NCBI GenBank assembly: GCA_016793585.1
Contig: JAEUJR010001104.1
Coordinates: forward strand, 1 to 6,352
Length of the DNA stretch: 6,352 nt
Source: Archangium sp.
Lineage (GTDB): Bacteria > Myxococcota > Myxococcia > Myxococcales > Myxococcaceae
Direction of reading: 5' to 3'
Positions 1 through 4,999 of this stretch are shown here, piece by piece; positions within the stretch are counted from its first letter, which is position 1; every line of letters starts with the position of its first letter. The position numbers were made by a program, and so were the translations under genes. The notes below the pieces were generated by a model. That model searched no databases. It was not told the DNA's origin and saw nothing but the letters and a program-made list of their open reading frames with translations.

Positions 1-166
1 GATCGCGCTCGTCACCGACCCCGATCGCAGCGCCTTCTTCCACCGCCTCGCGGTATCGACCGAGCGCCACCAGCATCAACAGTCGATCGATCGGCCACGA
101 CTCCTCGATCGCGTCGCGCAGCGCTTCGGCATCGCCCGCGCGGTACAGGTCCAGCGCGCTCGTCAT
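1..166 (-). CDS. Hypothetical protein, N-terminal 55 residues only (runs off left edge)
   Basis: An open frame starts at ATG 166-164 and reads without a stop to base 1, so only 55 residues are visible. Its first bases overlap the stop of the upstream PilZ gene as ATGA (166-163), so the two are probably translationally coupled in one operon. No separate ribosome binding site is evident. The visible part is acidic and looks all-helical, with helix-like stretches around residues 3-22 and 26-47 and a segment LVALGRYREAVEEG reminiscent of a TPR-type helix. I do not recognise the family, and the resemblance to TPR helices is weak. No signal peptide or membrane segment is seen. Support for coding rests on the stop-free frame, the codon bias and the typical overlap. 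Function is unknown; position suggests it works with the PilZ protein. Confidence 0.6.
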   Translation of the reverse strand, partial: MTSALDLYRAGDAEALRDAIEESWPIDRLLMLVALGRYREAVEEGAAIGVGDERD

Positions 167-474
167 CCGCGCGAGCGCATCGAGATCAACGCCCGCAGCC
201 CGGGCGACACCTCGGTGAACTGCACGCCCAACGCATGCCACGTGCTCGTCATCGGGTTGCCCGGCCGCGCCCACGCGACCACGCCCTTCCACTTCAGCTC
301 CTTGTTCCCATGGAGCACGTACCCCTCGACCGGCATGCCCTGCGGCAACAACGCCGTCGTCTCGAGCTGAAACCCTCCCGGGCTCACGTCGGCGCTCAGC
401 GCTGCCTGCCGGCCACCAATCGACACGGGCAGGCGAACGGCTTTGCGATCGTCACGGCGGTTGGTCGTCGTCAT
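163..474 (-). CDS. PilZ-domain protein (putative c-di-GMP receptor), 103 aa
   Basis: This is a single-domain PilZ protein. PilZ proteins bind the second messenger cyclic di-GMP and pass the signal to motility, polysaccharide or transcription machinery. Both ligand-binding signatures are visible: RxxxR at residues 10-14 (RKAVR) and DxSxxG at residues 29-34 (DVSPGG). The rest fits the short PilZ beta-barrel with a closing helix (GVQFTEVSPGLRALI). The start is taken at ATG 474, which places the RxxxR arm near the N-terminus. A GTG at 507 would add 11 residues that lie across a 14-bp palindrome and look non-coding. The gene follows the XRE regulator on the same strand after a 54-bp gap and overlaps the next gene by ATGA. 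There is no output domain, so the partner is not identifiable here. Family assignment is fairly secure; the actual ligand binding is inferred. Confidence 0.85.
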   Translation of the reverse strand: MTTTNRRDDRKAVRLPVSIGGRQAALSADVSPGGFQLETTALLPQGMPVEGYVLHGNKELKWKGVVAWARPGNPMTSTWHALGVQFTEVSPGLRALISMRSRG

Positions 475-490
475 GCACCGAACGGTCGCA

Positions 491-504
491 CGACAGGCCT
501 GTCG
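491..504. promoter_or_regulatory. 14-bp perfect palindrome upstream of the PilZ gene
   Basis: CGACAGG (491-497) is followed directly by its complement CCTGTCG (498-504). It lies 17-30 bases before the chosen PilZ start at 474, inside the 54-bp gap after the XRE gene. It could be an operator for a dimeric regulator or a leader hairpin. There is no T-run on the downstream (minus-strand) side, so it is not a normal terminator for the XRE transcript. A second GC palindrome, CGGCCGGCCG, lies at 515-524. The binding protein is unknown. Confidence 0.4.
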
Positions 505-528
505 CACAACTTTTCGGCCGGCCGCTGA

Positions 529-1317
529 TCAGTCCGCCAGCGACATCGCCCAGCGCTCGGTCGCTTCGTCCGCGGGAAAATACGACTCCACCGTCAGCTC
601 CTGCGCCGTCACGTCGAGCGGCGTGCCCAGCGTCGTGAGCATCGTGAACAACCGCGCTTCGTCGTCGCCGCGCTTCAGGTGCACCAGCGACACCGGAGCG
701 CTCGTCGAGATCTCGAACGGTCGCAACACCTCGACGCCGGGGTACGTGCGCACGTGCTTCAACAACGCGCGCCGCTCCTCGTCGTGCGGGTACATCGTGC
801 ACTCACGCTCGAGCCGCTCGAGCGCGAACGTCGCCACCTCGACCCAGTTCACCATGCTGGGCCGCAGCCCCTGCGGGTGAAGAATCGACTTCGCCAGGTT
901 CGTGAGAACCGTCGGGTCGTCGGGCGGGGAGGGGAGGAACCGGTACAGCATTCGCATCGCGCCCTCATTCATGCGCACCAGGTTCCACGCACGATCGAAC
1001 ACCACCGCGCCGTACGGCTCCTGCTTGGCGAGCAGCAGCTCGATCGCGCGCCGCACCGGAGCCATCTCCATGCTCTCGAGCGCGCTCGACGTGTACACCG
1101 CCGCGAAGCCCGCGCTCGTCAGCATGGTGTTCCGTTCCCGCAGCTCGAGCTCGAGCGCGCTCGCCAGCAGCAACACCATCTCGCGGCTGGGCTTCGACTT
1201 GCCGTTCTCGAGAAAGCTCAAGTGGCGCGTCGAGATCTCCGCCTCGAAGGCGAGCTGCTCCTGCGAGAGCCGTCGTGTCGTTCGCCAGCGCTTGAGCAAC
1301 CCTGCGAAGCCAGTCAT
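529..1317 (-). CDS. XRE-family helix-turn-helix regulator with MmyB-like C-terminal domain, 262 aa
   Basis: This is a DNA-binding transcription regulator, cytoplasmic. Residues 7-61 form an XRE/Cro-type helix-turn-helix: an LSQEQLA motif at 17-23, recognition-helix region STRHLSFLE at 29-37, then the characteristic NGKSKPS (38-44). Residues ~88-255 match the MmyB-like, ligand-binding type of C-terminal region, with the typical PYGAVVFDRAWNLVRMNEGA stretch. The ligand of this family is generally not known. The ATG at 1317 was chosen because the longer frame from 1368 would run through the palindromes at 1350-1393. No good Shine-Dalgarno precedes it, but TACAGT (1330-1325) sits seven bases before the ATG, so a leaderless message is possible. 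It probably regulates itself and perhaps the divergent membrane-protein gene at 1429. The PilZ gene follows on the same strand. Confidence 0.88.
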   Translation of the reverse strand: MTGFAGLLKRWRTTRRLSQEQLAFEAEISTRHLSFLENGKSKPSREMVLLLASALELELRERNTMLTSAGFAAVYTSSALESMEMAPVRRAIELLLAKQEPYGAVVFDRAWNLVRMNEGAMRMLYRFLPSPPDDPTVLTNLAKSILHPQGLRPSMVNWVEVATFALERLERECTMYPHDEERRALLKHVRTYPGVEVLRPFEISTSAPVSLVHLKRGDDEARLFTMLTTLGTPLDVTAQELTVESYFPADEATERWAMSLAD

Positions 1318-1324
1318 GCGCGGC

Positions 1325-1330
1325 ACTGTA
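1325..1330 (-). promoter_or_regulatory. Possible -10 element (TACAGT) of the XRE gene
   Basis: Read on the minus strand, TACAGT matches four of six positions of the TATAAT consensus. It ends seven bases before the ATG at 1317, which would put the transcription start at or next to the start codon and make the mRNA leaderless. No convincing -35 hexamer is seen; the place where it would lie falls on the proximal inverted repeat (1350-1370). A weak motif match in GC-rich DNA, so treat as a suggestion. Confidence 0.25.
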
Positions 1331-1349
1331 GCGACCCCGCGCCGCCCGC

Positions 1350-1393
1350 CCATGACCTCGCACGTCATGGTGTTTGTGACCTCGCGGCGTCAC
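1350..1393. promoter_or_regulatory. Tandem inverted-repeat operator candidate in the divergent XRE / membrane-protein promoter region
   Basis: Two similar dyads lie side by side. Dyad A (1350-1370) is CCATGAC-N7-GTCATGG with perfect 7-bp arms. Dyad B (1376-1393) is GTGAC-N8-GTCAC with perfect 5-bp arms. They also share the direct repeat TGACCTCGC (1353-1361 and 1377-1385), so they look like two copies of one site about 24 bp apart, near two helical turns. They lie 33-76 bases upstream of the XRE start (1317) and 36-79 bases upstream of the divergent gene (1429). Autoregulation by the adjacent XRE protein is the simplest reading, but this is inferred from position only. Confidence 0.55.
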
Positions 1394-1428
1394 CTTGCGT
1401 GCACCCTCGCAGTCCACCGGAGCACCAC

Positions 1429-1743
1429 ATGCGCCTCGCCGTTCTCGTCGTCGTCTTCCTCGCGTTCACCGGCTGGTCGATGTCCGTCGTCATTGGCAGC
1501 GGCCCCATCGGGTTCATCTCGCTCGCCGGCCGAGAGCCGTGGGCGGCGCAGATGCTGGTCGATCTCTCGATCGCGCTCTTCGTCGCCTGGTCGTGGCTGC
1601 GTCACGACGCGAAGGCGCACGGCATTGCTGCGTGGCCCTACATCGTCGGCACCCTCGCCGTCGGGAGCATCGCGGTGCTCGCCTACCTCATTCACCGCGA
1701 GCTCAAGCCCCGCCTCGCCCCGAACGCCGTCAGCGTCGCCTGA
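1429..1743 (+). CDS. Small integral membrane protein with three predicted helices, 104 aa (DUF2834-like)
   Basis: This is a small inner-membrane protein of unknown function. Three hydrophobic segments are visible at about residues 3-22, 41-57 and 68-88. A polar loop WLRHDAKAHGIAAWPY (56-71) joins helices two and three, and the third ends in AYLIHREL before a short polar tail. The DAK/GI/WPY loop followed by GTLAVGSI and a YLIHRE end resembles small proteins annotated DUF2834; I judge this by eye only. The ATG at 1429 is supported by GGAG (1419-1422) six bases upstream. The gene is divergent from the XRE regulator, with the tandem operator candidate between them, so it may be that regulator's target. 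It converges on the peptidase-like gene with three bases between stops. The in-frame open stretch upstream to 679 is a shadow of the XRE gene. Confidence 0.75.
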   Translation: MRLAVLVVVFLAFTGWSMSVVIGSGPIGFISLAGREPWAAQMLVDLSIALFVAWSWLRHDAKAHGIAAWPYIVGTLAVGSIAVLAYLIHRELKPRLAPNAVSVA

Positions 1744-1752
1744 ATCTCAGGC
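1738..1752. terminator. Short bidirectional hairpin spanning two convergent stop codons
   Basis: GCCTGA (1738-1743), loop ATC, TCAGGC (1747-1752) form a perfect 6-bp stem. The stem contains the TGA stops of both convergent genes (1741-1743 plus, 1749-1747 minus). There is no T-run on either side, so it is not a canonical intrinsic terminator. The symmetry partly follows from both genes ending in an alanine GCC codon and TGA. It is the only terminator-like structure I see at this junction. Confidence 0.2.
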
Positions 1753-2493
1753 CGCTTCGCTCGTGCGCACGGCGGTCACGTCGTACCGGCGCTCGCCGTT
1801 CGCATCGAGCGAGTACAAGCCACCCGTGGCCTCGTCGACGTAAAGGCGGTTCGCGGGGTTCTGGTCGCTCCCGTTCTCTTCGCTGCGCCGGCCGGGATCG
1901 TGGAAGGTGTAGAACTCGCGCCCTTCGGCATCGACGCCTTTGCCGGTGATCACGATCCAGTGATCCGTCACGCCGTCTCGGTTCTCGTTCCGCCCACCCG
2001 GCCGATTCACGCCGACCACGACCGGCTTGCCCGACTCGAGATCGCCGTCGATCTGCGCTCGCAGTTGGGCATGGCTCGTCGCGGGCAGGCCGAGGTCGCT
2101 CGAGCCGTTGAGCCACAGGGTGTTCTGGGCGCCGCGATCGCGCAGGCCCGCTTCCGCCAACATGGCCTGACACGCGCGCAGGCACGCCTTCTTCGGGTTG
2201 CTCAACGTCCACTGCGAGACGAAGGGCAGCTCGACGCCGAGCTTCGTCGGCGTTCCACTCGGCCGCGTCAACGGGCGCGGGCCAGGCGAGAGCGTCGGCT
2301 TCTTCGAGAACGGCGTCGTCACCCCAGCGCGCTCCAGGCCCTCCATGTTGATGGCCACCATCGGCCGCTTCGCTGGTTCGAAGCTCGACGGCACCCTGAT
2401 CTCGGAGGGCTTCGGCGACGTGATGATGGGCGCGGACGGACGGGTGAGCGGCGACGGGGCAACGGGGTGGGAGGCGGCTTCGAGGCGACGCAT
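1747..2493 (-). CDS. Putative papain-fold (peptidase C39-like) cysteine peptidase with proline-rich N-terminus, 248 aa
   Basis: The C-terminal part (about 90-229) has the order of catalytic features expected of a papain-like / C39-like peptidase. A cysteine heads a helix in KKACLRACQAML (C104 or C108). PVVVGV (157-162) lies before DHWIVITGKG with H178, and FHDPG holds D199. In this fold Cys, His and Asp form the active site. Residues 1-90 are rich in Pro, Ser, Thr and basic residues, probably disordered, and carry PLTRPS twice (15-20, 74-79). No Sec signal peptide or membrane helix is seen. The ATG at 2493 has GGAG (2502-2499 on the minus strand) five bases upstream; an ATG at 2553 would add 20 residues. 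The gene stands alone, divergent from the kinase operon. It could be an intracellular processing enzyme, a secreted effector or an inactive relative; substrate unknown. The family call is by motif only. Confidence 0.7.
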   Translation of the reverse strand: MRRLEAASHPVAPSPLTRPSAPIITSPKPSEIRVPSSFEPAKRPMVAINMEGLERAGVTTPFSKKPTLSPGPRPLTRPSGTPTKLGVELPFVSQWTLSNPKKACLRACQAMLAEAGLRDRGAQNTLWLNGSSDLGLPATSHAQLRAQIDGDLESGKPVVVGVNRPGGRNENRDGVTDHWIVITGKGVDAEGREFYTFHDPGRRSEENGSDQNPANRLYVDEATGGLYSLDANGERRYDVTAVRTSEAA

Positions 2494-2654
2494 GGGAGCT
2501 CCGGGTTCGAGTGGTTGGTGACTTCGAACTGGAGGACGAGGCCCGCCGGCCAACTTCCAACGCGCTCCCGACGAATTCGTGGTTCTCCAGCCAGATCAGC
2601 GGGTTCGACGCTCCAGTGACGCGCCCTCGGGCGTGATTGGGTAATGTCGACGGC
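2494..2654. promoter_or_regulatory. 161-bp divergent intergenic region between the peptidase-like gene and the kinase-sigma operon
   Basis: This gap must hold the promoters of both flanking units. Visible structures are: an inverted repeat GTTCGA (2505-2510) / TCGAAC (2524-2529) with 13-base spacing next to the peptidase start; a perfect 10-bp palindrome ACGAATTCGT (2571-2580); a hairpin CGCCC-TC-GGGCG (2622-2633) shortly before the kinase start; and GGGTTCGA repeated at 2503-2510 and 2601-2608. TAATGT (2642-2647) lies seven bases before the GTG at 2655 and could be a weak -10. I see no clear sigma-70 promoter, which would fit dependence on another sigma factor but does not prove it. Confidence 0.4.
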
Positions 2655-4244
2655 GTGGGGCACCCCGACGAAAACAGCCTGCTCGAGTTCGTCGATGGGA
2701 AGCTGACGGGCGCGCACGCCGCCGAGGTCTCCGCGCACGTCGCGAGCTGCGCGGAGTGTCGAAGCGTCATTGGCGCCGACGACGAGCGGCCCACCCGCTC
2801 GCGGGTCAGGGCTCCACCCACGATCGAGAAGACGCAGCTCTCGGATCCGCTCATCGGCCAACGGGTCGGCGCGTGGCTCATCGGCCCCCGCCTCGGCGCC
2901 GGTGGCATGGGCGTGGTGTACGAGGCCACGCACGCGCAGACCGGTCAGCCGGCGGCCTTCAAGCTGGTGCGCTCGAACATCGCCCAGGAGCCGTCGTTGC
3001 TCCGCCGCTTTCAGCGCGAGACCGAGCTGGTGCAGCAGCTCGATCACCCGAACATCGTGCGGGTGCTCGACGTCGGCTCGTTCGCCAACAAAGAGCCGTA
3101 CTGCGTGCTCGAGTTGCTCGAGGGCATGCCGTTGTCGACCCATCGCAAGAAGCAGGGGCGGCTTCCCGCAGCCGAGGTCATCGGGCTGCTCGTGCAGCTG
3201 ATGGAGGCGCTCGAGGCCGCCCATGGCGCACAGATCGTTCACCGCGATCTCAAGCCGTCGAACCTCTTCCTGCGCACCACGCCCACGGGCACCAGGCTCA
3301 CGGTGCTCGACTTCGGGCTCGCCAAGAACCTCGCCCAGACCCACGAGACGGTGATCAGCAGCCAGGGCCTGCTGGGAACGCCCGAGTACATGGCGCCCGA
3401 ACAGATTCGTGGCCTGCCCATCACGCCGGCGGTCGATCTGTACGCGGTCGGGGTGCTCTCGTGGGAGCTGCTCGTCGGCGAGCGGCCCTTCGATGGCAGC
3501 AGTCCCACCGAGGTGATCGTTCGTCACCTCGAGGCCCAGCCCGCGAGACCTGGCCAGTTCGTCGAGGTGCCCCCGGCGCTCGATGCGCTGATCATGAGCC
3601 TGCTCGAGAAGGACCCCGCGCGCCGGCCGAAGAGCGCAGCGGCCGTGAAGCGGCAACTGCTCGCCATGCAGCCCTCAAGCGCCACGCTGAGCGACGAGGA
3701 GCTCGCTTCACCGCGTCGCTCCACCACGGCCATCGAGCAGCCTGCGACCGCCGAGCTCATACGCTCGGTGCAGACACGAGGTTCTCGCGTGGCCCTCGGG
3801 GTCGGCTTCGCCAGCCTCATCGCGGCGCTTGCAGTCGCGTGGTCGTGGTGGCCACGCGCCGAGCGCGCGCCCGTGACGGTGGCTCCCGTCGTCGCCGTCG
3901 CGCCAGTCGCTGCTCCGCCCGCGTCGCCGGCCGTCGTCGAAGTCGCACCGCCCAGCGCCGAGCCCGCGGTGCCAGCGCCCACGATCACCGCCAGGCCCCG
4001 GCCCACCGTCGTCCGAACGCCGGCACCCCGGCCCGCCCTCGTTTCGGAGGCGGTGCTCCGCTCGAGGTTGCAGAAGCTGCGCACCTGTCTGCCGAGACTG
4101 CCCGAGCAGAACCGCGCCATGTCGGGCGCCATGCTCGATGAGTGCGAACGCCTGCTCGCCACACGCTCCGACGCCACCCGCGCCGAGGCCATCGGGCTCA
4201 TCGATCAGACCGAGCGCCTGTACTTTGCCGGAGCGTGTCCGTGA
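2655..4244 (+). CDS. Transmembrane Ser/Thr protein kinase with N-terminal anti-sigma-type zinc finger, 529 aa
   Basis: This is a eukaryote-type Ser/Thr kinase anchored in the inner membrane. Residues 1-40 form a zf-HC2/ZAS-type zinc finger with likely ligands H3, H28, C32 and C35 (HxxxCxxC), a domain typical of anti-sigma factors. The kinase domain (~67-338) is intact: glycine loop GAGGMG (81-86), K103, alpha-C E122, HRDLKPSN (196-203, catalytic D198), DFG (219-221) and GTPEYMAPEQ (241-250). One transmembrane segment (~379-399) is followed by a Pro/Ala/Val-rich linker and a ~65-residue C-terminal region, presumably periplasmic, with C478, C497 and C528. GTG 2655 was chosen because it keeps H3 near the N-terminus; TTG 2637 would add six residues. 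Neither has a strong Shine-Dalgarno. The stop overlaps the next start as GTGA. A role as a kinase-fused anti-sigma regulator of the sigma factor encoded two genes on is inferred. Confidence 0.93.
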   Translation: MGHPDENSLLEFVDGKLTGAHAAEVSAHVASCAECRSVIGADDERPTRSRVRAPPTIEKTQLSDPLIGQRVGAWLIGPRLGAGGMGVVYEATHAQTGQPAAFKLVRSNIAQEPSLLRRFQRETELVQQLDHPNIVRVLDVGSFANKEPYCVLELLEGMPLSTHRKKQGRLPAAEVIGLLVQLMEALEAAHGAQIVHRDLKPSNLFLRTTPTGTRLTVLDFGLAKNLAQTHETVISSQGLLGTPEYMAPEQIRGLPITPAVDLYAVGVLSWELLVGERPFDGSSPTEVIVRHLEAQPARPGQFVEVPPALDALIMSLLEKDPARRPKSAAAVKRQLLAMQPSSATLSDEELASPRRSTTAIEQPATAELIRSVQTRGSRVALGVGFASLIAALAVAWSWWPRAERAPVTVAPVVAVAPVAAPPASPAVVEVAPPSAEPAVPAPTITARPRPTVVRTPAPRPALVSEAVLRSRLQKLRTCLPRLPEQNRAMSGAMLDECERLLATRSDATRAEAIGLIDQTERLYFAGACP

Positions 4245-4999
4245 CGAGCGTCGCCGTCATCAGTCTGCTCGTCGCCCTGCCCGAGGTGAGCGTCGTCGTC
4301 TCGCGCCGCATCGAGCTGTCGGCGTCGGCCGCCGCTCCAATCGTCGCCTCGGTGCGCGCGGCGGCGATGAGCCAGGGGCTGGCCACCGTTCGTCGCGACG
4401 ATCAAACGGTCTGCGACGGCGCCACCGCGTGCGTCGTCGAGGCGGGTGCGAAGGCGGGCTGGCCGTTCGTCATTCATCTCGATCTCGCGGCCGTCGGAAC
4501 GCGACTGCTGTTTCGGGCCGAGCTCGTTCGAACGGCCGATGGCGTGCGGCTGGCCAGCGAGGTCGCGGCCGTGACGGGCAACGAGGCACTGCCCGAACCC
4601 ATCTCGCGCTTCGTTCAGGCCTGCGTGAACGCTCTCGGTGACGTCGTGCCCGCGCCAGTGCCCGTCGCGGTTCCTGCAACGGTCATCGAACAACCTCCTC
4701 CACCAACGCCGGTGGTCGTCGCCAGGCCGACGTGGCCGTCATGGCTCAGCTTCGGCGGGGCCGCACTCGGCGCTGCGGCGGGTCTCACCTTCACCGGACT
4801 TCGCATCGACGCCGGCAACCGCCTCGACGCCGCGTACCAGACGGTGGGCGTCGAGCGTCGCGCGGGGCTCTCGTTCTCCGAAGCCTCGGCCCTCGCGTCG
4901 AGCGGCAACCTCTCGCTGGGCGCCGCCGTCGGTTCGTTCGCGGCGGCCGTCGGGCTGGCGGTGCTCGGCTTCGTGCTCTGGCCTGCGGGGAACCCGTGA
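4241..4999 (+). CDS. Membrane-anchored periplasmic protein of unknown function, 252 aa
   Basis: I do not recognise a named family. The N-terminus (VAVISLLVALP, residues 4-14) looks like a short signal peptide or anchor. A predicted periplasmic domain (~16-134) follows, with a cysteine pair C58/C64 and a third C128. Next come a proline-rich linker (137-166), then two hydrophobic segments (~169-187 and ~223-247) separated by a polar loop. This end resembles the two-helix tails common in myxobacterial envelope proteins. GTG 4241 was chosen because GGAG (4230-4233) lies seven bases upstream and the frame then overlaps the kinase stop as GTGA. The earlier ATG at 4142 would overlap the kinase by about 100 bp and spoil the hydrophobic N-terminus. 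It overlaps the sigma-factor start by GTGA as well. Its place between kinase and sigma factor suggests a sensory or accessory role, by inference. Confidence 0.82.
   Translation: MTSVAVISLLVALPEVSVVVSRRIELSASAAAPIVASVRAAAMSQGLATVRRDDQTVCDGATACVVEAGAKAGWPFVIHLDLAAVGTRLLFRAELVRTADGVRLASEVAAVTGNEALPEPISRFVQACVNALGDVVPAPVPVAVPATVIEQPPPPTPVVVARPTWPSWLSFGGAALGAAAGLTFTGLRIDAGNRLDAAYQTVGVERRAGLSFSEASALASSGNLSLGAAVGSFAAAVGLAVLGFVLWPAGNP

Noticed and set aside
1075..1166. Repeated CTCGAGCGCGCTCG within the XRE gene
   Set aside because: It arises from repeated Ser/Ala/Leu/Glu codons in a GC-rich gene, with nothing to suggest a separate element.
679..1428. Long plus-strand open frame running into the small membrane protein gene
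   Set aside because: It is antisense to the well-supported XRE gene and is Arg/His-rich low-complexity sequence; only the part from ATG 1429 looks like a real protein.
902..1843. Plus-strand open frame of 313 codons
   Set aside because: Ser/Arg-rich shadow crossing the XRE gene, the promoter region and two other genes, with no recognisable motif.
1730..2929. Minus-strand open frame of 399 codons
   Set aside because: It overlaps the peptidase-like gene in another frame and the kinase start; its composition is Arg/Ala/Ser-rich, as expected of a GC-rich shadow frame.
2319..3656. Minus-strand open frame of 445 codons opposite the kinase
   Set aside because: It lies antisense to conserved kinase motifs; long antisense frames are usual opposite high-GC genes.
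3880..4040. Low-complexity repeat-like stretch rich in GTCGTCGCC-type triplets
   Set aside because: It encodes the Pro/Ala/Val linker of the kinase; no exact tandem unit is present, so it is not a DNA repeat element.
4142..4240. N-terminal extension of the middle operon gene from ATG 4142
   Set aside because: It would overlap the kinase by about 100 bp and is Arg/His-rich; GTG 4241 has a Shine-Dalgarno and begins with a signal-like sequence.
4732..4995. N-terminal extension of the sigma factor upstream of GTG 4996
   Set aside because: Arg-rich shadow of the preceding gene; GTG 4996 gives the GTGA overlap and a G-rich ribosome binding site.
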